From Oceanicoccus sagamiensis (GTDB lineage: Bacteria > Pseudomonadota > Gammaproteobacteria > Pseudomonadales > Dasaniaceae), in assembly GCF_002117105.1 (NCBI RefSeq), contig NZ_CP019343.1, forward strand, positions 1,364,001-1,428,000: a stretch of DNA of 64,000 nt, given 5' to 3'. How positions within the stretch are numbered: the first letter of the stretch is position 1; each line of letters starts with the position of its first letter. The notes below the pieces were generated by a model. It searched no databases. It was given only the letters and a program-made list of their open reading frames with translations, and was not told where the DNA came from. Below, piece by piece: positions 8,915-18,211 of the stretch. Both the position numbers and the translations under genes were made by a program.

Positions 8915-8985
8915 GTAGGGTGGATTATAATCCACCAAACCCTGCCCCTGATCACTCAAAACGGGTGGATTATAATCCACCCTAC
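8915..8985. repeat. REPIN-like inverted pair
   Basis: Left arm 8915-8936 and right arm 8964-8985 are perfect complements of the GTAGGGTGGATTATAATCC type, separated by 27 bp. The element ends 6 bp from the ribE stop codon region, so it forms the 3' flank of ribE and could act as a transcript-end structure. Confidence 0.92.
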
Positions 8986-8990
8986 GGGAC

Positions 8991-9626
8991 CTAACGCCCC
9001 TGATTTGTCATCTCAGGGTTGGCCACTAAAAAATTCTCCACCGTATCGACAATAGCCTGAGTCTGACGGTCGATTTCAAAATTAATTTTATCTCCAATAA
9101 CCTTGGCGCCATGGGTGGTTACACGCAGTGTTTCCGGAATATAACAAACGGTCAGAGTATGCTCGTCACGGTCCACTGCTGCCACGGTTAAACTGCAACC
9201 GTTTAAACCGACAAAACCCTTTTCAAAAATATATTTCATTTTTTCAGCCGGGGCCCGGTAGGTGATAAATCTATTATTTTCTGGCTGCTCAATGGCAACC
9301 ACCTCGGCAGTATTGTCGACATGGCCCGATATCACATGGCCGCCGATCTCAACACCCTGCTTTGCCGATCGCTCAATATTCACCACATCACCGCTGTTTA
9401 ATTCACCCAGTGTCGTTAACGACAGGGTTTGTTGCATAATGTCGAAATACACTTTGGCCTGCTCAATAGCGGTAACCGTGAGGCAGACACCATCCACCGC
9501 CACACTGGCTCCTATCGCCAAATCTTCCCGAAGCGGCGCGGGCAATTCGATGGTGAAGCTGTGTAAACCCGGCTTGCGCTCAACCTTCAATAAGGGAAAG
9601 GAGCCTTGAACAATACCTGTAAACAT
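8991..9626 (-). CDS. ribE: Riboflavin synthase, alpha subunit
   Basis: 211 aa with the two tandem lumazine-binding domains of riboflavin synthase. It starts MFTGIVQG, has SVAVDGVCLTV and GHVISGHVD in the first half and NGCSLTVAAVD in the second. The enzyme dismutates two 6,7-dimethyl-8-ribityllumazine molecules to riboflavin. It is not linked here to ribD, ribBA or ribH, and I see no FMN riboswitch fold in the 90 bp upstream. It is divergent from the MscS gene. Confidence 0.95.
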   Translation of the reverse strand: MFTGIVQGSFPLLKVERKPGLHSFTIELPAPLREDLAIGASVAVDGVCLTVTAIEQAKVYFDIMQQTLSLTTLGELNSGDVVNIERSAKQGVEIGGHVISGHVDNTAEVVAIEQPENNRFITYRAPAEKMKYIFEKGFVGLNGCSLTVAAVDRDEHTLTVCYIPETLRVTTHGAKVIGDKINFEIDRQTQAIVDTVENFLVANPEMTNQGR

Positions 9627-9743
9627 AGATTTTTCTCGGTTATATTAATCAGCAGGCAAAGTCTGCCGCAGAAGAGCTATAGTAAAGCTTTAGCTACGCC
9701 ATAATAAAACAATCATATGCAACCGCATAGGTGGAGAAGACCA

Positions 9744-10562
9744 ATGGACGAAGAACTTCGACAGATTACCGCCATTTATGATATGGCGGTTGAGTTTTTT
9801 GTAAACTACAGCTTCCAGTTAGTCGGCGCTGTGCTTATTCTGATAATCGGCTTCTGGCTGGGCGGCAGGATCGCGGCTTTAGTGCTGCGCCTGTGTGAGC
9901 GCCATTCATTGGATGCCACTCTGGCAGGCTTTTTTGCCAACACCGCCAAGTTGCTGGTGATTGCCATTATGTCCATTATTGCCATGGGCAAACTGGGTAT
10001 CAGTATCGGGCCATTTGTCGCAGCACTGGGTGCGGTTTCACTGGGTGCAGGTCTGGCAATACAAAGCCCGCTATCCAATTATGGCGCCGGCTTAAATATT
10101 ATTCTTACCCGTCCTTTTGTAGTTGGCGATACCATCAAAGTGCAAGCAGTCACGGGTATTGTTAAAGAGATTCGGCTCGCCTATACCCTGCTGACCAATG
10201 AAGATGGCGTTGAAATCATCATACCCAATAAGCATATTATCGGTGAGGTCATTCATAACTCCCATGAGGACACCCTGATTGAATTGGAGGTTGGGATTAG
10301 TTATCACGCCGACCCCGACCAGGCGATTGCGGCAGTAAAACAAGCCTTGCAACATCTAGATATTTCCACCAGTCGCAACCAGCCAGAGATTGGCATCGAT
10401 AATTTTGCCGATAGTAATGTCACCCTCGCGGTGCGCTTATGGGCTCCCACCATTAGCCACTACCAAATACGCTATCAAGCCAATAGCGCTATTTATACCG
10501 CACTGAAAAACGCCAATATAGAGATTGCCTTTCCACAGCGAGAAATCAAGATGCTCCCGTAG
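9744..10562 (+). CDS. mscS: Small-conductance mechanosensitive channel, MscS family
   Basis: 272 aa. Three N-terminal membrane helices are followed by the pore helix GAVSLGAGLAIQSPLSNYGAG and the beta-domain (TRPFVVGDTI). It opens under membrane tension to release solutes on osmotic downshock. I chose the ATG at 9744 because GGAG (9733-9736) lies 7 bp upstream; the ATG at 9717 lacks a site. The TAG stop (10560-10562) is formed by bases of the first GTAGGGTGGAT repeat, so a repeat insertion appears to have set the C-terminus. Confidence 0.93.
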   Translation: MDEELRQITAIYDMAVEFFVNYSFQLVGAVLILIIGFWLGGRIAALVLRLCERHSLDATLAGFFANTAKLLVIAIMSIIAMGKLGISIGPFVAALGAVSLGAGLAIQSPLSNYGAGLNIILTRPFVVGDTIKVQAVTGIVKEIRLAYTLLTNEDGVEIIIPNKHIIGEVIHNSHEDTLIELEVGISYHADPDQAIAAVKQALQHLDISTSRNQPEIGIDNFADSNVTLAVRLWAPTISHYQIRYQANSAIYTALKNANIEIAFPQREIKMLP

Positions 10563-11254
10563 GGTGGATTATAATCCACCAGATCACTGGCATCACGTTT
10601 ACACTTTCTTTCTAACCGGTAGGGTGGATTATAATCCACCGGTATAGGCTAGGCTTGGTGGATTGTAATCCACCCTACGATGGTGGTATCTCGTTTACGC
10701 TTTCTTTCTAACCGGTAGGGTGGATTATAATCCACCGGTATAGGCTAGGCTTGGTGGATTGCAATCCACCCTACGATGGTGGTATCTCGTTTACGCTTTC
10801 TTTCTAACCTGTAGGGTGGATTATAATCCACCGGTATAGGCTAGGCTTGGTGGATTGCAATCCACCCTACGATAGTGGTATCTCGTTTACGCTTTCTTTC
10901 TAACCTGTAGGGTGGATTATAATCCACCGGTATAGGCTAGGCTTGGTGGATTGCAATCCACCCTACGATAGTGGTATCTCGTTTACGCTTTCTTTCTAAC
11001 CTGTAGGGTGGATTATAATCCACCGGTATAGGCTGGGCTTGGTGGATTGTAATCCACCCTACGATGGTGGTATCTCGTTTACGCTTTCTTTCTAATCTGT
11101 AGGGTGGATTATAATCCACCGGTATAGGCTGGGCTTGGTGGATTGCAATCCACCCTACGATAGTGGTATCTCGTTTACGCTTTCTTTCTAACCTGTAGGG
11201 TGGATTATAATCCACCGGTATAGGCTGGGCTTGGTGGATTGTAATCCACCCTAC
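10559..11254. repeat. Tandem array of a 96-bp REPIN-containing unit
   Basis: GTAGGGTGGATTATAATCC starts at 10559, 10619, 10715, 10811, 10907, 11003, 11099 and 11195. From 10619 on the period is exactly 96 bp. Each unit holds a left arm, GGTATAGGCT[AG]GGCTT, a right arm (TTGTAATCC or TTGCAATCC variants) and a 35-bp spacer ending TTTACGCTTTCTTTCTAACC. The first copy lacks the right arm and the last ends at its right arm. Units differ by a few substitutions only. Confidence 0.95.
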
Positions 11255-11437
11255 TATGACCGCTTCAAATTGGTAGTATTTAACGGATTAAGCAATATAA
11301 GTGGAATTGAGTGGTAATAGTACAACTCACCCTAAAAGTCGCTAGGCAATAAATCATGAGTGGTTATACACTGAAAGCATACTTTATAGGCGGTGGACAC
11401 CTTTCACCCTCTAGACGCTGTATTAGGAGGGACTCCG

Positions 11438-11644
11438 ATGAGCATTAACGCGGTATTAATCGAAGAGACAACACAAGACAACAACCCCTGTGTCAGGAAC
11501 TGTTGTCTGGATGACACTAAAGTCTGTATGGGTTGCGGCCGCAGCCTTGCGGAAATATTAGAATGGCATAATGCCGATAGCCCACGCCAGCAACAAATCA
11601 GCCAGCGAGCCAAACAACGTATGGGGCAAAGGCCGGGGTTTTAG
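11438..11644 (+). CDS. DUF1289 cysteine-rich protein
   Basis: 68 aa from the ATG at 11438, which has a perfect AGGAGG (11425-11430) 7 bp upstream. The core CVRNCCLDDTKVCMGCGRSL matches DUF1289, a short family with four conserved Cys likely to bind a metal. Its function is unknown. It follows the 96-bp array and is convergent with the small membrane-protein gene at 11651-11731. Confidence 0.85.
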   Translation: MSINAVLIEETTQDNNPCVRNCCLDDTKVCMGCGRSLAEILEWHNADSPRQQQISQRAKQRMGQRPGF

Positions 11645-11650
11645 TGCACT

Positions 11651-11731
11651 TTAAAGCTGGGAAAAATACGCCAGTAAAACCAAGCCCATAGCCAACGTTA
11701 TCAACTGCGGTAAAATTCTGCCTTTAACCAT
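11651..11731 (-). CDS. 26-aa predicted single-pass membrane protein
   Basis: An ATG at 11731 preceded by GGGGAGAG opens a 26-codon frame ending in TAA (11651-11653). The product starts MVKGRILPQ and is then nearly all hydrophobic (LITLAMGLVLLAYFSQL), one membrane helix with a positive N-terminus. The strong ribosome binding site and clean helix argue for a real small protein. No family or function is recognised. Confidence 0.55.
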   Translation of the reverse strand: MVKGRILPQLITLAMGLVLLAYFSQL

Positions 11732-11869
11732 CTCACTCTCCCCTTTATTAAGGTCAACGCGAGTTAGCTACTTGTTATTATTGGAAATTTAACCCGCGCT
11801 TTCAGTATAGGATATTTTGGCAAAAAGGCCTGATTGGCTGCGACAGTCACTAGATTGATGGGTTATTAG

Positions 11870-12208
11870 CTAATGCCACTGCGTTACTTTACTACCGCGA
11901 ATTTCAAACTCGCCCTTCACAGCAAACTCACGCCAGTCACCATTAATTAAATGACGGACGCGGCCTTCGGTAAGCACACTGCCAGCTTCTGTTTCCTGCA
12001 AATGGTCCAACTGCCAGTCCACCTGTTCAACCTGATCCTCCACACCGGCAATAATATGCCAAATCGCTTCCTGGCCAATGGCTTTGCTACCTTGAGGGTG
12101 ATGATAAACGGAATCATCGGAGAAAAAAGACAGAATACGGTCTTTATCATTATCACTAACGGCATCGATTAAACGCCTAATAACTTGCTGGTTTCTACCC
12201 GCTTTCAT
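11870..12208 (-). CDS. SnoaL/limonene-epoxide-hydrolase-like (NTF2-fold) protein
   Basis: 112 aa. Residues about 8-70 (VIRRLIDAVSDNDKDRILSFF, then DDSVYHH) match the start of the NTF2-like fold of limonene-1,2-epoxide hydrolase relatives. The protein ends at VTQWH, about where relatives continue with a W-R-D-Y-F strand, so the C-terminus looks clipped by a few to about 15 residues. Substrate unknown. It stands alone. Confidence 0.7.
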   Translation of the reverse strand: MKAGRNQQVIRRLIDAVSDNDKDRILSFFSDDSVYHHPQGSKAIGQEAIWHIIAGVEDQVEQVDWQLDHLQETEAGSVLTEGRVRHLINGDWREFAVKGEFEIRGSKVTQWH

Positions 12209-12383
12209 GAGTCTCCGCCCTTGCTCACACTGTGAGTGTTGTTATTATTGTAGTGAAAATCTAATTAAATCAGCAGCTTAAAAAAACAAACAGTTTTGAC
12301 TGATTTATGCCTGGGGTCATCATACCCCTATCCGCCAAGCCTCTGCAATCCCTTAAAAATTACATGGTTATTATTTGATCAGC

Positions 12384-13544
12384 CTACTGCCAAACACTGC
12401 TATAGAGCGCCTCTATCTGTTGCTGGTCTGGAATAAGCGGGTTGTTATTGGGTGAGCCCGAAGCCAGCGCCTGCTGAGCCATGGTGCTAATCACACTCAT
12501 ATAGCGGCTGTTATCAATACCGTAGGCTTGGGGGGATGGGACAGAGAGATCGGCGTTTAATTGGTAGAGACCATCCAATAAAGCAATACCCGCAGCCTTG
12601 TCGCTATCGGCCGCCGAAGCCAACCCCATTGCCCGTGCGCAATCGGCATAGCGCTGGGTCGCACCGGGGAGAGAGAACTCCGTTAGCTGTGGCATAAGCA
12701 TCGCATTGCTTAGGCCGTGGGGGACATGGAAAAAAGCACCCAATGGGCGGCTCATACCATGAATTAAAGTCACCGAAGCATTGGAAAAAGCCATGCCACC
12801 CTGAGTCGCTGCCAGCATCATGGCCTCACGGGCAGCCCGGTTATCGGGCTCATCACAGGCCGAGCGGATATGTCTGGCGATAGCAGACATAGAGGCCAGG
12901 GCAATACTGTCAGTAAAGGTATTGGCTTTGCGGCTCACATAAGCCTCCATCGCATGGCAGAGACTATCAATACCGGTATCGGCGGTTAAGCGGTAAGGCA
13001 TACTCATCGTTAATTCGAAATCCACCAGCGCCGCGGATGGCATTAGGCCAACGCCCAGGCACATCATTTTTTCCTGAGTCTCGGTGTCGGTAACAACCGT
13101 TACACGGGTGGCCTCGGAACCCGTACCCGCGGTAGTAGGGATAGCAATAATAGGGGCGCCTACGGGTACCGGGTTGGGTGCCTTATAGTCACGCATCGCA
13201 CCGCCGTGAATAGCCAATACCGCAACCGCTTTGGCAGTATCAATAGAGCTACCGCCCCCCAGTGCCACAACAGCATCAAAGTCACCCTGCTGCCAATACC
13301 TCACGGCAGCGGCGACGGAATCCGTGGTTGGGTCCGGTACACAGTCGGCAAATACGCCGTGCTCAATAGCCCCATCCTTAAGACACTGCACTATGCGATC
13401 CACATAGCCGCACTGCTGCATAAAAGGGTCTGTGACCAACATTGGGCGGCTGGCACCGAGTTCGGCCAATACCTCTGCGAGCTGGCCACTGGCTCCGGCA
13501 CCGATACGTAAAATATTGGGAAGGTAAATCGAAGAGGCTACCAC
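12384..13544 (-). CDS. Iron-containing alcohol dehydrogenase
   Basis: 386 aa, full length for the group III Fe-ADH family. The NAD(P)-binding GGGSSID motif lies near residue 97, and the metal-binding Asp/His set is visible in the TADTGIDSLCHAMEAY segment and in LIHGMSRPLGAFFHVPHG. It oxidises or reduces a small alcohol/aldehyde; the substrate is unclear (relatives include FucO, EutG and 4-hydroxybutyrate dehydrogenases). Monocistronic. Confidence 0.92.
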   Translation of the reverse strand: MVASSIYLPNILRIGAGASGQLAEVLAELGASRPMLVTDPFMQQCGYVDRIVQCLKDGAIEHGVFADCVPDPTTDSVAAAVRYWQQGDFDAVVALGGGSSIDTAKAVAVLAIHGGAMRDYKAPNPVPVGAPIIAIPTTAGTGSEATRVTVVTDTETQEKMMCLGVGLMPSAALVDFELTMSMPYRLTADTGIDSLCHAMEAYVSRKANTFTDSIALASMSAIARHIRSACDEPDNRAAREAMMLAATQGGMAFSNASVTLIHGMSRPLGAFFHVPHGLSNAMLMPQLTEFSLPGATQRYADCARAMGLASAADSDKAAGIALLDGLYQLNADLSVPSPQAYGIDNSRYMSVISTMAQQALASGSPNNNPLIPDQQQIEALYSSVWQ

Positions 13545-13667
13545 TGTTTATCTCCAGGCCCTTTCTTCAAGGCCTATGATTATAAGTATGCTTATAACTA
13601 TTTTAGGCCCGAAAAAATACCATGCCCAAGGGCTAAAGTATATTGGTGGCTGCTGCCCGCTAAAACG

Positions 13668-14174
13668 TTATCGCGAACTGGCTTTCAATTGCGGCATCAG
13701 GGCAATCATCTCTTTTTCCAAAGATTTATCAGCCCTTTTACAGTGAGTCATGGCCGAGCTCCCACAAGCGCCACACTGACGCAGAGACTTTTGTGCCGCA
13801 AAGAGATATTTATGCTCTACCGATGACAGCTGTGCTAAACGCTGATCAATAGCATCCAGTGTTTTTGCAAAGGCTTGCTCGCGGTTTTTACAGTCGATAA
13901 TCGATTGCATATCGGCCCCCTGACTTACTGCATTGTCTTTGCCGGTATTGACTAAGACCTGCATATCGCGCCATAGCACATGAGCAGCAGAGTCACCGGT
14001 TACCGACTCAACCGCACAGGGGGTATGACTAAAGGACGGCCTGCCATGGCTATCCACACACTGGTAAATGTCTGCCACAGCCATGGCTGGCATAAGCAGT
14101 AAGGCACAATAAACGATAACTCGCTGACAAATATTCTGATAACAGCGACGGTGGATTGTTAGCAGTAAATCCAT
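13668..14174 (-). CDS. Secreted DUF4124-domain protein
   Basis: 168 aa from the ATG at 14174, which has GGAGC about 8 bp upstream; a longer frame to 14234 lacks this. A signal peptide (RVIVYCALLLMPAMAVA) precedes ADIYQCVDSHGRPSFSHTPC, the DUF4124 motif. Several Cys follow, including CGACG and HC, so disulphides in the periplasm are likely. Function unknown. It is divergent from lhgO. Confidence 0.75.
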   Translation of the reverse strand: MDLLLTIHRRCYQNICQRVIVYCALLLMPAMAVADIYQCVDSHGRPSFSHTPCAVESVTGDSAAHVLWRDMQVLVNTGKDNAVSQGADMQSIIDCKNREQAFAKTLDAIDQRLAQLSSVEHKYLFAAQKSLRQCGACGSSAMTHCKRADKSLEKEMIALMPQLKASSR

Positions 14175-14318
14175 TAAAAAAGCTCCATTGATAACGCAAT
14201 AAATAATAACCGCGATTATCATACCGAAGGCCATTCAAGAGTCAAAGTTAAGCACACACTATTAAGCATTCTCAGATATACTGGCCAGAAATAATCGCTA
14301 ATATCTCGGTATCTATCT

Positions 14319-15527
14319 ATGCCAAACACACTCTATGACTACACCATTATTGGTGGCGGTATAGTCGGTGTGTCAGTGGCATGGCAATTAAAGCAACGCC
14401 TCCCCCATGCTTCCATCCTGCTTATCGATAAAGAAAGCCAACTCGCACAGCATCAAACCGGGCACAATAGCGGCGTGATCCATGCCGGTGTTTATTATGC
14501 ACCGGGCAGCCTGAAAGCAGAGCTCTGTAAAAAAGGCGCGGCGGCCACCTTAGCGTTTTGCCGGCAGTATGGGATTGCGGTCAAGCAACCGGGCAAATTA
14601 CTGGTAGCTTGCAACGCGCTGGAACTGCAACGGATGCAAGCCCTGCAACAACGCTGCCAGAAAAATGGGATTGGCGTGACCGCCTTAAACCAGCAACAGC
14701 TAAAACAACAGGAACCGAATATTACCGGGCTGGGTGCGCTACTGGTGGAAGATAGCGGCATTGTTGATTACTCACAAATCACAAAAACTATGGCTCGCTT
14801 ATTTCAACAACAAGGGGGCCATGTGCAACTCAATACGCAGTTGCAGGCTGCGGTCGAAAACCGCGATAACATTAGCCTTACCACCAATCGTGGAGCCATC
14901 ACCAGCCGCTATGTCATTGCTTGCGCAGGTCTGGCTGCCGATAGAGTGGCCCGATTGCTCAATCTGGCTATCGATTTTTCTATTGTGCCTTTTCGGGGCG
15001 AATATTATCAGCTCTCGCCAGAAAACCATGACCTTATCCAGCGGCTGATTTATCCCATACCCGATCCGGCACTGCCGTTTTTAGGTGTGCATCTAACACC
15101 TATGATCAATGGCGGAATTAGCGTGGGACCCAATGCAGTATTAGGGTGGAAGCGGGAAGGTTATGGCCGTATCAATTTTAAGCTGAAGGATGCTATCGAC
15201 ATGCTGAGGTTTCCGGGTTTCTGGAAACTCTGCCGCTCCCAGTATCAATCCGGTATCAGTGAATATAAAAATAGCCTCTATAAACGTGGCTACCTTAAAC
15301 AGATACAAAAATACTGCCCGCAATTAACCCTGCAAGACCTGGAACCCTACCCAAGCGGTATACGCGCTCAGGCGGTATTAGCTGACGGCTCACTGGTACA
15401 GGATTTTCTGTTTGCCGAGTCTGCCCGCAGCCTGCATGTCTGTAATGCGCCCTCCCCCGCCGCGACCTCGGCGATCCCTATCGGGGACTATATTTGCCAA
15501 CGGCTGCAAGAAAAAACCAGCGTCTGA
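14319..15527 (+). CDS. lhgO: L-2-hydroxyglutarate oxidase/dehydrogenase
   Basis: 402 aa FAD-dependent DAO-fold enzyme. The Rossmann motif is at YTIIGGGIVGVSVAW, followed by HNSGVIHAGVYY and KPGKLLVA-like segments typical of LhgO, and the C-terminal YPSGIRAQAV. It oxidises L-2-hydroxyglutarate to 2-oxoglutarate at the membrane, feeding the quinone pool; it serves repair or lysine/glutarate catabolism. No csiD or gab genes adjoin it. A relic of a repeat arm (TTGCAATCCACCCTG) lies at 15551-15565 just downstream. Confidence 0.93.
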   Translation: MPNTLYDYTIIGGGIVGVSVAWQLKQRLPHASILLIDKESQLAQHQTGHNSGVIHAGVYYAPGSLKAELCKKGAAATLAFCRQYGIAVKQPGKLLVACNALELQRMQALQQRCQKNGIGVTALNQQQLKQQEPNITGLGALLVEDSGIVDYSQITKTMARLFQQQGGHVQLNTQLQAAVENRDNISLTTNRGAITSRYVIACAGLAADRVARLLNLAIDFSIVPFRGEYYQLSPENHDLIQRLIYPIPDPALPFLGVHLTPMINGGISVGPNAVLGWKREGYGRINFKLKDAIDMLRFPGFWKLCRSQYQSGISEYKNSLYKRGYLKQIQKYCPQLTLQDLEPYPSGIRAQAVLADGSLVQDFLFAESARSLHVCNAPSPAATSAIPIGDYICQRLQEKTSV

Positions 15528-15630
15528 AAAGCGCAGTGATGGCGCAGTATTTGCAATCCACCCTGTAATAAGCACAACTAACACCAACACTGTGCGTTTT
15601 TAACCCATAAACAGGCAAAGGCTGCAAACC

Positions 15631-16470
15631 GTGCACTTAATTGAACCGCAAACGTCCCAAAGTGAAGCATTAAGCACCACCTTCAAGCAACTTCAACAGG
15701 GATTAACCACGTTAAAATTATTGTGCCAACTGACCCAACTACTGCAACATCACCGCGGCTCCAGCATGGCCTATTTAAGTGGCTCCCAGGACTTTCTGCC
15801 GCAGATTGAAAAACTTCAGCTCAGTATTGAAACAGCGCTGCAATTAATCAATGAGCTCAATCATAGCTACTACCGCTGTATCCCTGAAGACTTACTCAAC
15901 AACATTAATAATGATTGGAAAACCATTGCTATGGGTTGGCAGCAAGATCAGGTAATGCCTAATTTTGAATTTCATAGCCATCTGGTGGACTCATGCAATA
16001 AATTATTGCGCCTGTGCATGGTGGAACAGCTAAGACCGTTAATGCTTCAGGGCAATAGTCGCCATCAAAACCTGCTTGAACTGATCTTTATTACCTTCCC
16101 TAACAGCATAGAAAATCTGGCCATGCTAAGGGGCCTGAGTACAAATGTGGCGGTGATAAAAGCCTGCGGAACAGAGAGCCATGCCAAGATATCTTTTTTG
16201 ATTAAAGAGATAGAGCAGCAAAACAAAGTGCTGCTAGGGGACATTATTACTATAAAGTCTGATATCGACTTGATTAAAAACTATCAAAAGCCGCTGCATA
16301 AATTCTTATTAACCGTCAAACTCTCTATTCTCGAAAGCCCTGACATCACAGCCGATAGCTCACAGCTATTCAAAATGTCCACAGATATTATCAATACGCA
16401 ATGGAATGCAGTCGGCCAGGGCATGCAGCGCATTGAAGACAGCCTTTATCGTCTATTAATCAGCGCCTGA
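15631..16470 (+). CDS. NIT-like (nitrate/nitrite-sensing-like) helical protein
   Basis: 279 aa with a GTG start behind AAAGG. It is soluble and all-helical. HHRGSSMAYLSG near residue 48 and MLRGLSTNVAVIKACG later recall the conserved patches of NIT sensor domains, which bind nitrate or nitrite in regulators such as NasR. No output domain (ANTAR, kinase, methyl-accepting) is visible after it. Its place directly before a nitrate-type ABC transporter supports a sensing role, but this is inference from weak similarity. Confidence 0.5.
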   Translation: MHLIEPQTSQSEALSTTFKQLQQGLTTLKLLCQLTQLLQHHRGSSMAYLSGSQDFLPQIEKLQLSIETALQLINELNHSYYRCIPEDLLNNINNDWKTIAMGWQQDQVMPNFEFHSHLVDSCNKLLRLCMVEQLRPLMLQGNSRHQNLLELIFITFPNSIENLAMLRGLSTNVAVIKACGTESHAKISFLIKEIEQQNKVLLGDIITIKSDIDLIKNYQKPLHKFLLTVKLSILESPDITADSSQLFKMSTDIINTQWNAVGQGMQRIEDSLYRLLISA

Positions 16471-16656
16471 ATATTTATCGTTTAATTTTCAGGTTTATGC
16501 CCTTTTTTGGGAACAGCCTGCACCACCCTCTTCCATAACAATCTTTATGCCTGCGAACCAGCATTGTGCACGCTGCCTCTTTGGCATCATTGCAGAGCAC
16601 AGCCCTTTAGCCATATAAAAAATAGCGCACTCCAGTGAAGCAAAAGCTGTTTTCTA

Positions 16657-16673
16657 TGCACCAAATATTTGCA
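16657..16673. promoter_or_regulatory. Possible NtrC-type activator site
   Basis: TGCACCAAATATTTGCA is an imperfect dyad that partly fits the NtrC consensus (TGCAC-N-GTGCA type). It is centred about 65 bp before the start predicted from the sigma-54 promoter. The match is partial, so the call is tentative. Confidence 0.35.
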
Positions 16674-16703
16674 GAACCGTGTTTTTAGCCGATTGTAATT
16701 TTC

Positions 16704-16719
16704 TGGCACAGGCATTGCT
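16704..16719 (+). promoter_or_regulatory. Sigma-54 (RpoN) promoter of the nitrate-type transporter
   Basis: TGGCACAGGCATTGCT fits TGGCAC-N5-TTGCW exactly, with GG (16705-16706) and GC (16717-16718) at the required spacing. Transcription would start near 16730, some 60 bp before the nrtA-like ATG. The rest of the 319-bp gap (16471-16789) shows no gene. This points to nitrogen control of the operon. Confidence 0.8.
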
Positions 16720-16789
16720 AACACCTAAGCAGTGATTTCTATTCTGCAAAACCAATCACTTGCAGAACGACCAACTAGCGGAGTGAAGC

Positions 16790-18196
16790 ATGATATTCAA
16801 TCAACAAAAATCGTTAAGAAAAACAATAACACGGACAATGGCCGCTATCGCCACAGTGGCGGCCAGCAGCTTTTTTACACTGCATAGCAGCGCCAATGCT
16901 GAGGAACTGGGCTGGCCAGAAAAAGAAGAGCTAACTTTTGGCTTTATTAAACTAACCGATATGGCACCCATCGCCATTGCTTATGAGAACGGCTACTTCG
17001 AAGATGAAGGTTTATATGTCACCATCGAAGCACAGGCTAACTGGAAAGTATTATTAGACGGCGTGATTGATGGCCGCTTGGATGGCGCGCATATGCTAGC
17101 GGGCCAGCCCATCGCCGCAACAATGGGTTTTGGTACCAAGGCTCATATAATTACGCCTTTTTCTATGGACTTAAATGGCAATGGTATTACGGTTTCCAAT
17201 AGCGTCTGGGAGCAGATGAAACCGAATATTCCCAAAATGGCGGATGGCCGGCCGGTACATCCGATCAAAGCCGATGCTTTAAAGCCAGTGGTTGAACAAT
17301 ATAAAGCCGACGGCAAACCTTTTAATATGGGTATGGTTTTTCCCGTTTCCACACATAACTATGAACTGCGCTACTGGTTAGCCGCAGGGGGTATACATCC
17401 TGGCTATTATGCACCGCATAAAGGTGACAACTCAGGAAAAATTGATGCTGACGCGCTACTCTCAGTCACCCCACCACCACAAATGCCAGCTACTTTAGAG
17501 GCAGGCACTATTTATGGTTACTGTGTGGGTGAGCCCTGGAACCAACAGGCGGTATTTAAAGGTATTGGCGTACCCGTCATTACCGATTATGAAATCTGGA
17601 AAAACAATCCGGAAAAAGTCTTTGGCATTACCGCTGAATTTGCCGAAAAATATCCCAATACAACCATTCGCCTAACCCGTGCTTTAATTCGCGCAGCACA
17701 ATGGCTAGATGAAAATAATAATGCCAACCGCCCGGCAGCCGTAAAAATTCTTTCACAATCTAATTATGTGGGGGCTGACTATGACGTCATAGCCAATAGC
17801 ATGACTGGCACCTTTGAATATGAAAAAGGCGACAAACGTGAAATACCTGACTTTAATGTGTTCTTCCGTTACAACGCCACCTATCCCTACTACTCCGATG
17901 CCATTTGGTATCTGACACAAATGCGTCGCTGGGGACAAATCTCCGAAGACAAATCCGATAGCTGGTATATCGATATGGCAAAAAGTGTTTATCGCCCCGA
18001 CATTTATCAAAAAGCCGCTGAGTCTTTGATCGCAGAGAAAAAAGTTAAGGCCACGGACTTTCCCAACTTTGCAGAAGAAACGGGCTTTAAACCAGCGCAA
18101 AAAGATTTTATCGACAATATTGAATTTGATGGCAGCAAACCTAATGCCTATATCGATAGCTTTGCCATAGGCCTGAAACAAGGAGACCTGCTGTAA
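16790..18196 (+). CDS. nrtA: Nitrate/nitrite (or cyanate/bicarbonate) ABC transporter substrate-binding protein
   Basis: 468 aa, the NrtA/CmpA size. A Sec-type signal peptide ends near SSANA. The mature start reads [23 protein letters not shown], and MLAGQP and [10 protein letters not shown] are hallmarks of the NrtA/CmpA fold. The protein delivers a small anion in the periplasm to the permease encoded 15 bp downstream. Nitrate is the likely ligand given the sigma-54 promoter and NIT-like neighbour; cyanate or bicarbonate cannot be excluded. No nitrate reductase is in the window. Confidence 0.88.
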   Translation: MIFNQQKSLRKTITRTMAAIATVAASSFFTLHSSANAEELGWPEKEELTFGFIKLTDMAPIAIAYENGYFEDEGLYVTIEAQANWKVLLDGVIDGRLDGAHMLAGQPIAATMGFGTKAHIITPFSMDLNGNGITVSNSVWEQMKPNIPKMADGRPVHPIKADALKPVVEQYKADGKPFNMGMVFPVSTHNYELRYWLAAGGIHPGYYAPHKGDNSGKIDADALLSVTPPPQMPATLEAGTIYGYCVGEPWNQQAVFKGIGVPVITDYEIWKNNPEKVFGITAEFAEKYPNTTIRLTRALIRAAQWLDENNNANRPAAVKILSQSNYVGADYDVIANSMTGTFEYEKGDKREIPDFNVFFRYNATYPYYSDAIWYLTQMRRWGQISEDKSDSWYIDMAKSVYRPDIYQKAAESLIAEKKVKATDFPNFAEETGFKPAQKDFIDNIEFDGSKPNAYIDSFAIGLKQGDLL

Positions 18197-18211
18197 AAGC
18201 AGTTAATCACT

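Noticed and set aside
9627-9743. FMN riboswitch upstream of ribE
   Set aside because: The gap is only ~117 bp shared with the divergent mscS promoter, and the conserved RFN-element stems are not visible.
10937-11215. A 92-codon open frame with internal repeats of VDYNPPYRLERKRKRD
   Set aside because: It is only the 96-bp array read in frame (96 is divisible by three); no start signal and no independent coding evidence.
10559-11254. Regularly spaced repeats resembling a CRISPR array
   Set aside because: The intervals between repeats are also repeats, not unique spacers, each unit contains inverted arms, and no cas gene is present.
15551-15565. Single short match to a REP arm after lhgO
   Set aside because: Only 15 bases match and there is no second arm, so it is at best a relic and not listed as an element.
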